The notes: a model not told the origin generated them from the sequence alone. A stretch of DNA of 64,000 nt from Roseomonas acroporae (GCF_023223525.1 NZ_JALPRX010000038.1:118433-182432), one strand, 5' to 3'; counted from the first letter of the stretch, positions 47,797-56,103 are shown. Numbers and translations are program-made.

Positions 47797-49044
47797 TCAG
47801 TTCGTCGCCTGGATCAGGTCGCGGACCACCGGATAGATCTGGGCGTTCCAGCGCTTGCCGTTGAACACGCCGTAGTGGCCGACGCCGGTCTGCAGGTGGT
47901 GGCGGCGCATGGTCACCGGGATGCCCTCGCACAGGTCGAGCGCCGCCATGGTCTGCCCCACCGAGCAGATGTCGTCGTTCTCCCCCTCCACGGTGAGCAC
48001 CGCGGTGCGCCGGATCGCGGCCGGCCGCACCGTCTCGCCGTGATGCTTCATGCGGCCGAGCGGCAGGTCGTCGTCCTGGAAGATGGCCTTGACGGTCTGC
48101 AGGAAGAACTCCGCCGGCAGGTCCATCACCGCGAAGTACTCCTCGTAGAAGCGCCGGTGCGCCTCGGCCGCCGCCAGCTCGCCCTCCACCAGCGCCTTGT
48201 ACTGGTTCAGGTGCGCGCGCATGTGCCGCTCCATGTTCATCGACATGAAGGCGGTGAGCTGCGTCAGCCCGGGATAGACGCGCCGCCCCGCCCCCTGGAA
48301 GCGCCAGGGCACGGTGTCGATCATGCTCCGCTCGAACCACTCGATCGGATGCTCCCGGGCCAGCTCGTTCACCTTGGTCGGGCTGATGCGCGTGTCGATC
48401 GGGCCGGCCATCAGCGTCATGGAGCGCGGCTGGAAGCGGCTGCGCGTCTGCGCCATCACCGAGACGGCGGCCAGCACCGGCACCGTCGGCTGGCACACCG
48501 CCAGCACGTGGCTGCCCGGGCCCTCGGTGCCCTGCCCGTTCGGGTCCTCGCCCATCACCTCGAGGAAGGTGATGATGTGGTCGACGAACGCATCGAGGTC
48601 GAAGCGCCCGGCGGAAAGCGGCACGTCGCGCGCGTTGGTCCAGTCCGTGATGTAGACGTCGTTGTCCTGCAGCAGGGTGCGCACCGTGCCGCGCAGCAGC
48701 GTGGCGAAGTGCCCCGACATCGGCGCCGCCACCAGCAGGCGCGGCTGGCGCACGTCGATGTCCTTGCGGAAGTGCAGGAGCTTGCCGAAGGGCGTGGTGT
48801 GCGCCACCTCCTCGCGCACGTCCACGATCCGGTTGCCCACGCGCACGCGGCTGATGCCGAAGTCCGGCCGGCTGTGGGTGACCCGGAAATTCCCCATCAC
48901 GTCCAGCGCCGCCGACATCCGGCGCATGCTGGAGGCGCCGTACTGGTGCGGGTGGGAGGGCCACAGCAGGCGCGCCATGCCGCGTGCGTAGTCCTGGTAG
49001 GGGGCCATGAAATCGGCCTGCGCCTGGAATAGCTCGTAATTCAT
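47797..49044 (-). CDS. phaZ: Intracellular polyhydroxyalkanoate depolymerase
   Basis: Predicted 415-residue cytoplasmic PHA depolymerase that mobilises storage polyester. The nucleophile is Cys184 in VLAVCQPTVPVLAA, equivalent to Cys183 of Ralstonia PhaZa1. Asp in VEGENDDICSVGQT and His in GVGHYGVFNGKRWNAQ complete the triad. MNYELFQAQADFMAPYQDYA at the N-terminus is typical and decides the start at 49044. No PHA synthase or phasin is adjacent. The patatin/acetoacetate decarboxylase pair elsewhere in the window fits the same ketone-body/PHA theme. Confidence 0.95.
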   Translation of the reverse strand: MNYELFQAQADFMAPYQDYARGMARLLWPSHPHQYGASSMRRMSAALDVMGNFRVTHSRPDFGISRVRVGNRIVDVREEVAHTTPFGKLLHFRKDIDVRQPRLLVAAPMSGHFATLLRGTVRTLLQDNDVYITDWTNARDVPLSAGRFDLDAFVDHIITFLEVMGEDPNGQGTEGPGSHVLAVCQPTVPVLAAVSVMAQTRSRFQPRSMTLMAGPIDTRISPTKVNELAREHPIEWFERSMIDTVPWRFQGAGRRVYPGLTQLTAFMSMNMERHMRAHLNQYKALVEGELAAAEAHRRFYEEYFAVMDLPAEFFLQTVKAIFQDDDLPLGRMKHHGETVRPAAIRRTAVLTVEGENDDICSVGQTMAALDLCEGIPVTMRRHHLQTGVGHYGVFNGKRWNAQIYPVVRDLIQATN

Positions 49045-49195
49045 TCGAGGGCGGTGTCCCGGGATCAGCGCGGGCGGCGCTCCGGCTGCGCCGCCGCTCC
49101 TGCATGCTGGCGCCACTCTATCGCAGTGCAGCGTCCGGGGAAGCCCAAACGGCATGGGCAGGGTTGCGATCCGCGTCGCCGTCGCCCGCACCGGC

Positions 49196-49357
49196 GGCGC
49201 CGTTCGTGCCGGTGGCACCGTTCGTGCTGAGAGCGTCGTTTGTGCTGATGGCACCGCCCGTGATGATGGCGCCGTTCGTGCCGGCGGCACCGCTCGTGCT
49301 GGCAGCGCCGTTCGTGCTGGCAGCGCCGTTCGTGCCGACGGCACCGTTCGTGCTACA
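49196..49357. repeat. 18-bp minisatellite, nine units
   Basis: Nine consecutive 18-bp units (starts 49196 plus multiples of 18), consensus GGCRCCGTTCGTGCYGRY. Because 18 is a multiple of 3, the array is open in several frames on both strands and creates spurious repetitive translations. It lies in the 410-bp gap between divergent phaZ and the GST gene, which otherwise holds no supported gene. Confidence 0.92.
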
Positions 49358-49454
49358 GCGAACGGCCCTGTGATGACCCGGAATCGTGCGCGGCGCCGTC
49401 CGCGGCACCCGCCGGGCATCGCCGTGATGGGGTGTGAACGAGGGAGCCGGCCGC

Positions 49455-50117
49455 ATGGCGGAAGCGAAGCTGCTCATAAGCAGCCGTAATTACTCTTCCT
49501 GGTCGCTGCGTGGCTGGCTGCTGTGCCGGCTCGCGGGGTTGGATTTCGAGGTGTCCGTGGTCTCGCCGGAGGATCCGGTGGCCAAGGCCGAGCTGCTGAT
49601 GCGGGCCTCCTCCTTCCTGCTGCCCTGCCTGGTGCAGGGCGACATCTCGGTCTGGGACACGCTCGCGATCGCCGAGCACCTCAACGAGCAATTCCCGAAG
49701 GCGGGCATGCTGCCCAAGGACAAGGCGGCGCGTGCCCGTTGCCGCGCCATTTCCGGCGAGATGCATTCCGGCTTCGGCGCGCTGCGCGCCTCGCTGCCGA
49801 TGAACCTGCGCGCCCACCGGCCGGGCTTCCTGCTCTGGTCCGGCCCCAAGGCGGATATCGAGCGCATCCAGACCATCTGGCGCGAATGCCTGGAGACCTG
49901 GCAGGGCCCCTGGCTGTTCGGCGCCAGGCCCAGCATCGCCGACGCCATGTACGCGCCGGTGGTGACGCGCTTCCTGACCTACGACGTGAAGCTCGACCCG
50001 CTCTCGGCCGGCTACGCCGAGACCATCATGAAGTGGCCCGACATGGCGGAATGGGTCGCGGAGGCCAAGCGCGAGCCGGAGCAGATCACCGAACTCGAGG
50101 TGGACGCCGAATTCTGA
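49455..50117 (+). CDS. Glutathione S-transferase family protein
   Basis: Predicted 220-residue GST. The N-terminal thioredoxin-like domain begins LLISSRNYSSWSLRGWLLCR, where the Ser cluster is the expected glutathione-activating site of this subgroup. LPCLVQGDISVWDTLAIAEH carries the cis-Pro and the gamma-glutamyl-binding residues. The C-terminal helical domain includes WLFGARPSIADAMYAPVVTR with the N-capping Ser-Ile-Ala-Asp. GAGGGAG upstream supports ATG 49455; the in-frame GTG at 49434 is less likely. Substrate unknown. Confidence 0.92.
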   Translation: MAEAKLLISSRNYSSWSLRGWLLCRLAGLDFEVSVVSPEDPVAKAELLMRASSFLLPCLVQGDISVWDTLAIAEHLNEQFPKAGMLPKDKAARARCRAISGEMHSGFGALRASLPMNLRAHRPGFLLWSGPKADIERIQTIWRECLETWQGPWLFGARPSIADAMYAPVVTRFLTYDVKLDPLSAGYAETIMKWPDMAEWVAEAKREPEQITELEVDAEF

Positions 50118-50235
50118 CGCCGGCCGCGGCCGGCGCCGCGGGCCGGTGCCATGCGGGCGGCGTCGCGCCGGGCAGGGCCCTCCCGTGCAGGGCCATCCCG
50201 CGCCGCCCGCCGGGGGCAGCGTGCGCGGGCGGGGA

Positions 50236-50964
50236 TCAGCCCGGCGCGGCCTCGCCGGGACGCAGCAGGGCGCGCAGCGTGCGGGCGACATCGTCGATGT
50301 GCCGCCGCAGCAGCGCGCAGGCCGCCTCGGTACGGCCCGCGCGGCAGAGGCGGAGCAGCTCGGCATGCTCGTGCTCGGCGCGCGGCGATGCCCCGGCGGA
50401 GGCGGAGAGCTGGATGCGCGTGTAGCGGTCGCATTCCTGCAGCAGCGTGGTGACGAGGGCGAGCGTCCGCGGCCGTCCGGCATGCCGGTACAGGGCGAGG
50501 TGCAGCGCCGTGTTCAACGCGCCCCACCGGCCGATGTCCTGCCCGCGCAGCGCCGCCGCGTACTCGGCCTGCATCATGTCGAGCGCGGCGTGGTCGGCCT
50601 CGGTCAGCAGCGGCGCGGAGGCGGCGAGCAGGCGCGGCTCCAGGTCCGCCCGCAGCTCGTACACCTCCAGCATGCCCTCGGCCGAAAGCTCCGAGACGGT
50701 GGCGCCGCGATGCGGGGCGAGCTTCACCAGCCCCTCGGCCTCGAGCTGGAAAAGCGCCTCGCGCACCGGGATGCGGCTGGCACCGAACTCCCCGGCCAGC
50801 ACGTCCTGCCGGAGCTGCGCGCCGGCCTCGTAGCGGCCGTCCAGGATGCGCTGCCGGATCTCCTCGACCAGCGCGGCCGAGACGGTCCGGTGGGCCAGCC
50901 CCTTGCCGTGCGCCGCGGGACGGGCCACCGGCCGCGGCGCGGCTGTCCTGGTGTCGATCGTCAT
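50236..50964 (-). CDS. GntR-family regulator (FCD type)
   Basis: Predicted 242-residue FadR-subfamily GntR regulator. The winged helix is around residues 28-90 (QLRQDVLAGEFGASRIPVRE, EALFQLEAEGLVKLAPHRGA). An all-helical FCD ligand-binding domain follows (EVYELRADLEPRLLAASAP, ALNTALHLALYRHAGRPRTL). It is divergent from a solute-binding protein gene. A perfect AT-rich palindrome in the shared gap is its likely operator, which would make this the local regulator of uptake. Effector unknown, probably a carboxylate or amino-acid-like metabolite. Confidence 0.92.
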   Translation of the reverse strand: MTIDTRTAAPRPVARPAAHGKGLAHRTVSAALVEEIRQRILDGRYEAGAQLRQDVLAGEFGASRIPVREALFQLEAEGLVKLAPHRGATVSELSAEGMLEVYELRADLEPRLLAASAPLLTEADHAALDMMQAEYAAALRGQDIGRWGALNTALHLALYRHAGRPRTLALVTTLLQECDRYTRIQLSASAGASPRAEHEHAELLRLCRAGRTEAACALLRRHIDDVARTLRALLRPGEAAPG

Positions 50965-50974
50965 GCGTCGGACA

Positions 50975-51004
50975 TTGACACAAGGATTTTATAAAATCTA
51001 CAAA
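50975..51004 (+). promoter_or_regulatory. Promoter for the solute-binding protein gene
   Basis: A perfect -35 hexamer TTGACA (50975-50980) is followed after 18 bp by TACAAA (50999-51004), a fair -10. The predicted operator lies in the spacer. This is the clearest sigma-70-like promoter in the window. The start codon is about 120 bp downstream, so a long leader is implied. Confidence 0.5.
50985..50998. promoter_or_regulatory. Palindromic candidate GntR operator
   Basis: GATTTTATAAAATC is a perfect 14-bp palindrome in otherwise very GC-rich DNA. It sits 20 bp from the GntR start codon and between the -35 and -10 of the divergent gene. Size and position fit a GntR-family site that would repress both directions; binding is inference. 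Confidence 0.6.
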
Positions 51005-51132
51005 GATGGCCAACAAGACATTCCGGCCCGCCGCTGCGCAGGGCCGCAAGCAGACCGACAGGAGGAGGCCGGCCGGCGGGCAACACCCCGCGGGACTGGC
51101 GCGGCACGACCCTCAGGAAGCAGGAACAGCCC

Positions 51133-52740
51133 ATGCATCTCCATCGTCGGGCCATGCTGGGCGGCGCCGCCGCCCTCGCCGCCGCCACGCTCGGCCGGCC
51201 GAGCCTCGGCCAGGGAACCGGCGGAGGCGCCGGTGGCCGCGGCAGCGTGGTGCGCTTCATCCCCTCGACGCCGCTGCCCTCGCTCGACCCGATCAGCGCC
51301 ACGAGCTACGTGATCCGCAACCACGGCTACCTGGTCTACGACACGCTCTTCGCGACGGACGAGCACTTCAACATCCGCCCGCAGATGGTGGAGAGCTGGG
51401 ACACCGCCCCGGACAGGCTGCGCTGGACCTTCCACCTGCGCGACGGGCTGCTGTTCCACGACGAGACGCCGGTGCGCGCCGCGGACTGCATCGCCTCGAT
51501 CAAAAGGTGGTCGGCGCGCGACGCCTTCGGGCAGACGCTGGCCGGCTTCGTCGAGGGCTACGAGGCGGTGGATGCGCGCACCTTCGCCATCCGCCTCAAG
51601 CGCCCCTTCCCGCTGCTGCCGGACGCGCTCGGGAAGATCTCGTCCAACGTGCCCTTCATCATGCCCGAGCGCATCGCCAGCACCGATCCGATGCGCAACA
51701 TCGCCGAGGCGATCGGCTCCGGCCCCTGGCGCATGCTGCAATCCGGCTGGGTGCCGGGCCAGACGGCGAGCTACGAGCGCTTCGCGAAGTACAGGCCGCG
51801 CGAGGAGGCGCCCTCCTGGGCCGCCGGCGGCAAGGTGGCGAAGATCGACCGCATCGAGTGGCTGGCCCTGACCGAGCCCGCCGCCGCCGTCGGCGCGATC
51901 ACCCAGGGCGAGGTGGACTGGTACGAGCAGCCGCCCGTGGACCTGCTGCCCGTCCTTCGGCGCGACCGCAACATCGAGGTGGTGAACGTCCCCCTCGGCC
52001 TGTCGCTCATCATGCGCTTCAACCAGACCCAGGCGCCGTTCAACAACCCGAAGGTGCGCCAGGCCCTGGCCATGGCGGCGAACCAGGCGGACTACATGCA
52101 GTCCGTGGTCGGCTCGCCCGACTACTACGCCGAGAGCAAGTCGTTCTTCACCCGCGGCACGCCGATGTCCACCGGCGCCGGCGGCGCCGAGGCGATGCGC
52201 GCCGACCTCGCCCGCGCCAGGGCGATGCTGAAGGAAGCGGGCTACGGCAACGAGCGCGTCGTGCTGCTGGCGCCGGCCGACCAGCCCATCGCCTACAACC
52301 AGTCGCTGGTCTCGCAGGACCTGCTGAAGCAGCTCGGCATGAACGTCGACCTCGTGGCGACGGACTGGGCCAGCTTCATCGGCCGCCGCGCCAACCGCGG
52401 CCCGGTGGAGGCGGGCGGCTGGTCGATGTTCCACACGCTGTGGTCGGGCGCCGACACGCTGAACCCGGCCATGCACACGCTGCTGCGCGCCAACGGCTCG
52501 GCCGCCTGGTTCGGCTGGCCGGAGGACACGACGCTGGAGGGGCTGCGCGACCAGTGGCTGGCCGCCACCGACGACGCGGCGCGCAAGACCCTGGCGGGGC
52601 AGATCGAGCAGCGCGCCTTCCAGTCGCTGCCCTACGTGCCGATGGGGCAGGTGCAGCAGCCGATGGCGTACCGCAAGAGCCTCCGGGGCATGGTGCTGGC
52701 GCCGGCCCAGTTCTTCTGGAACATGGAGAAGCAGGGCTAG
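51133..52740 (+). CDS. Extracellular solute-binding protein family 5
   Basis: Predicted 535-residue periplasmic binding protein of the peptide/nickel/opine ABC type. The N-terminus HRRAMLGGAAALAAATLG looks like a twin-arginine or Sec signal. FIPSTPLPSLDPISATSYVI, HLRDGLLFHDETPVRAADC, FNNPKVRQALAMAANQADYM and VVLLAPADQPIAYNQSLVSQ follow family 5 order. CAGGAA about 12 bp upstream supports the ATG. The cognate permease and ATPase genes are not adjacent: the element-filled gap and a kinase gene come next. The ligand may be the amine or amino acid handled by the following kinase and PLP enzyme. Confidence 0.93.
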   Translation: MHLHRRAMLGGAAALAAATLGRPSLGQGTGGGAGGRGSVVRFIPSTPLPSLDPISATSYVIRNHGYLVYDTLFATDEHFNIRPQMVESWDTAPDRLRWTFHLRDGLLFHDETPVRAADCIASIKRWSARDAFGQTLAGFVEGYEAVDARTFAIRLKRPFPLLPDALGKISSNVPFIMPERIASTDPMRNIAEAIGSGPWRMLQSGWVPGQTASYERFAKYRPREEAPSWAAGGKVAKIDRIEWLALTEPAAAVGAITQGEVDWYEQPPVDLLPVLRRDRNIEVVNVPLGLSLIMRFNQTQAPFNNPKVRQALAMAANQADYMQSVVGSPDYYAESKSFFTRGTPMSTGAGGAEAMRADLARARAMLKEAGYGNERVVLLAPADQPIAYNQSLVSQDLLKQLGMNVDLVATDWASFIGRRANRGPVEAGGWSMFHTLWSGADTLNPAMHTLLRANGSAAWFGWPEDTTLEGLRDQWLAATDDAARKTLAGQIEQRAFQSLPYVPMGQVQQPMAYRKSLRGMVLAPAQFFWNMEKQG

Positions 52741-52741
52741 A

Positions 52742-52840
52742 GCGGATCGCCGGCGGGCGGACACGCCCGGCGGCGTGAATCCGCGCCGGGAACAACGAGC
52801 TACGGCGAACCGCAGTCCCAACCGGACTGCGGTTCGCCGT
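52742..52840. repeat. 100-bp palindromic dispersed element, copy B
   Basis: Same orientation as copies A and C, 99 bp. The terminal hairpin is near-perfect: ACGGCGAACCGCAGTCC and its complement GGACTGCGGTTCGCCGT around CAACC. Begins 2 bp after the solute-binding-protein stop codon. Confidence 0.9.
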
Positions 52841-52841
52841 G

Positions 52842-53085
52842 GCGGGGAAGGCTGCGCCTTCCCCTGCACCCCTTCCGCCTGGGGAAGGCGCAGCCTTCCC
52901 CAGACCCCATCCGCCAGGAACCTCAAGTTCCTGGACCTCCGCCGGCGTTTTGGGCCTCGCGGGTTGAACCGTCGGGGGCGAAAACCGAACGGGGGTTCCA
53001 AGGGGGCTTCGCCCCTTGGCGGGAGGATGCAAGGAGGGCGGTGCCCTCCTTGCCGGGGTCCGGGGCAGCGCCCCGAAAGGAGCCG
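52842..53085. repeat. Hairpin-train intergenic element, copy 2 (inverted)
   Basis: Hairpins with 3-nt loops at 52844-52864 (GGGGAAGGC, loop TGC), 52881-52901 (GGGGAAGGC, loop GCA), 53029-53053 (GCAAGGAGGGC, loop GGT) and 53062-53074 (GGGGC, loop AGC), plus one at 52914-52934 (CCAGGAAC, loop CTCAA). The linkers are the reverse complement of copy 1 at 17033-17225. It directly follows copy B of the palindromic element and ends at the ribosome site of the kinase gene. Confidence 0.87.
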
Positions 53086-53091
53086 ACACGC

Positions 53092-54132
53092 ATGCAGTCC
53101 GCCGAATCCCTCGGTGCCGCGCTCGACCTCCCCGCCCCGCCCGCCACCGAGGCCGAGGCGGAATCCCTGGCGCGCGCGCATTTCGGAGTCGAGGCCCGGG
53201 CGCGTGCCCTCTCCGGCGAGCGCGACCGCAACTTCCACCTGCGCGACGCCGCCGGCCGCGACTACGTGCTCAAGGTCGGCCATCCGGCCGAGGACCCGGC
53301 CGTGCTCGACCTCCAGGGCCGCGCCCTGCTGCATGTCGCCGCGCGCGACCCCTCGCTGCCGGTGCCCCGCGTGCTGCTGGCGGACGGGGCGCCGCAGGCG
53401 GCGTGGCAGGCGCCCGGCCTGCCGCCGCGCATGGTGCGGCTGCTCACCTATCTGCCCGGCCGGCCGCTGGCCGAGGTGCCGGCGGACGCGGCGCAGCGCC
53501 GCGCGATCGGCGCCTGCCTCGCGCGGCTCGACCTGGCGCTGGGCGACTTCCGCCACCCGGCCGAGGGGCACGACCTGCTCTGGGACCTCCAGCGCATGGC
53601 GCGCGTGCGGCCGCTGCTGGCCGAGGTGCCGGCCGACCGGCGCGACCTGCCGCTGCGCTTCCTCGACCGCTTCGAGGCGCACGTCCTGCCCGCTCTGCCA
53701 GGGCTGCGCGCGCAGCTCGTCCACAACGACTTCAACCCGCACAACGTGCTGGCGGCCGGGGATGACGACCGGCGCGTCGCCGGCATCATCGACTTCGGCG
53801 ACATGGTGCGCGCGCCGCTGGTGCAGGACGTGGCGACGGCGGCGGCCTACCAGCTCTCGGCGGCGGGGCTCGACGGCGTGGCCGAGCTGGCGGCGGCCTT
53901 CCACGCGGTGCTGCCGCTGCGCGCCGAGGAGGTGGCGGTCCTGGCCGACCTCACCGCCGCGCGCCTCGTGCTGACCATCGCGATCAGCTCCTGGCGCGCG
54001 GCGCGGCATCCGGGCAACGCGGCCTACATCCTGCGCAACCAGGGGCGTGCCTGGGAGGGGCTACGCCGGCTCGACGCCATCCCGCGCGAGGCGGCCGTGG
54101 CCGCGCTGCGCGCCGCCTGCCCGACGGGCTGA
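53092..54132 (+). CDS. APH-family kinase, hydroxylysine-kinase-like
   Basis: Predicted 346-residue small-molecule kinase of the aminoglycoside phosphotransferase fold. LSGERDRNFHLRDAAGRDYV and LKVGHPAEDP form the nucleotide-binding lobe. QLVHNDFNPHNVLAA is the H-x-D-x4-N catalytic loop and GIIDFGDMVRAPLVQDVATA the DFG-type metal site. AAAGGAG upstream supports the ATG. The following gene encodes a phospholyase-like PLP enzyme; in animals the related pair AGPHD1/AGXT2L2 phosphorylates and then dephosphorylates-deaminates hydroxylysine. A similar hydroxy-amine route is therefore likely; drug resistance is not. Confidence 0.87.
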   Translation: MQSAESLGAALDLPAPPATEAEAESLARAHFGVEARARALSGERDRNFHLRDAAGRDYVLKVGHPAEDPAVLDLQGRALLHVAARDPSLPVPRVLLADGAPQAAWQAPGLPPRMVRLLTYLPGRPLAEVPADAAQRRAIGACLARLDLALGDFRHPAEGHDLLWDLQRMARVRPLLAEVPADRRDLPLRFLDRFEAHVLPALPGLRAQLVHNDFNPHNVLAAGDDDRRVAGIIDFGDMVRAPLVQDVATAAAYQLSAAGLDGVAELAAAFHAVLPLRAEEVAVLADLTAARLVLTIAISSWRAARHPGNAAYILRNQGRAWEGLRRLDAIPREAAVAALRAACPTG

Positions 54133-54298
54133 CAACGCCCCCGCGCCGGGCCGAGGAAGCGTGCCGGACCGCCTGGATGCGGACCGGGACGAGACGACAG
54201 CCCGGGCGGTGCCGGCCGGGCCAGCATCCCTGGCGCGGGCCGCATGCCCGCGCGATCCGCAGCCGGGCCGCGCGCCCGACGGAAGAGGCGAGAGCGCC

Positions 54299-55636
54299 AT
54301 GTCGATGATCAACGCCTACGACGCCAACGCCGCCACGGCGATCCCCGAGCGCGAGCGGGCGCTGATCGCGCGGCGCGAGCGCCTGCTGGGGCCGGCCTAT
54401 CGCCTGTTCTACGCCAACCCCGTCCACGTCGTGCGCGGCGAGGGCGTCTGGCTGTACGACCCGGACGGGAACGCCTATCTCGACGTCTACAACAACGTCG
54501 CCTGCGTCGGGCACTGCCACCCGCGCGTGGTGGCGGCGCTGTCGCGGCAGGCGGCGGTGCTGAACACCCATACGCGCTACATCACCGACGGCATCCTGGA
54601 CTACGCCGAGCGGCTGCTCGCCACCTTCCCGGCGGGGCTGGCGCCGGGCGCGGGCCACGCGATGTTCACCTGCACGGGCAGCGAGGCGAACGACCTCGCC
54701 TACCGCATCGCCTGCGCCCATACGGGCGGCACGGGCTTCGTCGTCACGCGGCTCGCCTATCACGGGGTGACGTCGGTGCTGGCCGGCATGTCGCCCTCGC
54801 TCGGGCCGCAGCAGCCGCTGCTGCCGAACGTGCGCACCGTGCCGGCGCCGGACCTCTACCGTGCCGGCGGCGCGGATGTCGGGGAAAGCTTCGCGGCCCA
54901 AGTGCGCGCGGCCGTCGCCGACCTCGCCGCGCAGGGCATCCGGCCGGCGGCGCTGCTGGTGGACACGATCTTCTCCTCGGACGGCGTGCTCTCCGACCCG
55001 CCGGGCTTCCTGCGGCCGGCCGTGGCCGCGATCCGCGAGGCAGGCGGGCTGTTCATCGCTGACGAGGTGCAGCCGGGCTTCGGCCGCACCGGGGAGGGGA
55101 TGTGGGGCTTCGCGCGGCACGGGCTGGTGCCGGACATCGTCACCATGGGCAAGCCGATGGGCAACGGCCATCCCGTGGCCGGGCTGGTGGCGCGTTCCGA
55201 CCTGCTGCGCGGCTTCGGCGAGCGCACGCGCTACTTCAACACCTTCGGCGGCAACCCGGTCTCCTGCGCGGTGGGCATGGCGGTGCTCGACGTGATCGAG
55301 GAGGAAGGGCTGATCGGGAATGCGCGCGTGGTCGGCGAGATGATGCGCGCGGGCCTGCGCGAGCTGGCGGCGCGCCACGCGCTGATCGGCGACGTGCGCG
55401 GCGCCGGGCTGTTCGTGGGCATGGAGCTGGTGACGGACCGCGCGACGCGCGCGCCCGCGACCGCCGCCACGGCGCGGCTGGTGAACGCGCTGCGCGCGCG
55501 GCGCGTGCTGATCAGCGCCGCCGGGCCGCATGCCAACATCCTCAAGATCCGCCCGCCGCTGGTGTTCGGGCGCGAGCATGCCACGCTGTTCCTGACGGCG
55601 ATGGACGAGGCGCTCGGCGAGGTGGCGGCCGGCTGA
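54299..55636 (+). CDS. Class III aminotransferase-fold phospholyase-like enzyme
   Basis: Predicted 445-residue PLP enzyme. The cofactor lysine lies in IVTMGKPMGNGHPVAGLV, whose GKPMGNGHP wording is typical of ethanolamine-phosphate and phosphohydroxylysine phospholyases (AGXT2L group) rather than ordinary aminotransferases. AMFTCTGSEANDLAYRIACA binds the cofactor phosphate and FIADEVQPGFGRTGEGMWGF holds the pyridine-N aspartate. GAAGAGG upstream of the ATG. It follows the kinase by 166 bp. Expected reaction: elimination of phosphate and ammonia from the phosphorylated hydroxy-amine made by that kinase, giving an aldehyde. Confidence 0.88.
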   Translation: MSMINAYDANAATAIPERERALIARRERLLGPAYRLFYANPVHVVRGEGVWLYDPDGNAYLDVYNNVACVGHCHPRVVAALSRQAAVLNTHTRYITDGILDYAERLLATFPAGLAPGAGHAMFTCTGSEANDLAYRIACAHTGGTGFVVTRLAYHGVTSVLAGMSPSLGPQQPLLPNVRTVPAPDLYRAGGADVGESFAAQVRAAVADLAAQGIRPAALLVDTIFSSDGVLSDPPGFLRPAVAAIREAGGLFIADEVQPGFGRTGEGMWGFARHGLVPDIVTMGKPMGNGHPVAGLVARSDLLRGFGERTRYFNTFGGNPVSCAVGMAVLDVIEEEGLIGNARVVGEMMRAGLRELAARHALIGDVRGAGLFVGMELVTDRATRAPATAATARLVNALRARRVLISAAGPHANILKIRPPLVFGREHATLFLTAMDEALGEVAAG

Positions 55637-55786
55637 CGCCGGCGGCAAGCGGACGCCCGGCGGGAGGCCGGGCGTCGCCGGGCACGAAACCGGGATGGCC
55701 GGAAAGGGTTCGCCCCGCTCCTGCTGGCAAGGGCGAAGGCGGGGTGCGATTCCCTGGAACAGGTGGGGCGAGGCAGGCTGCCTGGA

Positions 55787-55886
55787 GCGGATCGCCGACG
55801 GACGGACACGCCCGGCGGCGTGAATCCGCGCCGGGAACAACGAGCCACGGCGAACCGCGGTCCCAACCGGACTGCGGTTCGGCGTA
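55787..55886. repeat. 100-bp palindromic dispersed element, copy C
   Basis: Third copy, 100 bp, closest to copy B (shared AATCCGCGCCGGGAACAACG). The terminal hairpin has several unpaired positions here. It lies 150 bp after the PLP-enzyme gene in a 467-bp gap (55637-56103) that holds no gene; the remainder of the gap is less GC-rich but featureless. Confidence 0.9.
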
Positions 55887-56103
55887 GCGCTTCCCGCCGC
55901 GCAAGGCGTTCCGGCGAATCGCCGTCCCGCACATGCCTCGCGTCACGGTGCGTGACCGCCGGCACTATCGATGTCTGGCAGGAAAGGCTTGGCAGGCGGG
56001 CGGGAGGAGCAGGGACCTGTCGCAGCCACCCGGTCCCCGGGGTGGAAGTGGCTTCCGGCTGGCGGAAGCCGGCGATGGCTGCGCATCGCGACTACGTGAA
56101 AGA

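Noticed and set aside
49118..49477. Repetitive protein (Thr-Asn-Gly-Ala repeats) on the minus strand
   Set aside because: Produced by the 18-bp minisatellite, which is equally open on the plus strand; no ribosome site and no conserved part.
53092..54132. Antibiotic-resistance aminoglycoside phosphotransferase
   Set aside because: Only the fold is shared; the neighbouring phospholyase-like gene and lack of resistance-type context point to a metabolic kinase.
53984..55840. Minus-strand open frame of 618 codons opposite the PLP enzyme
   Set aside because: Shadow of a complete class III PLP enzyme with all cofactor-binding motifs on the plus strand.
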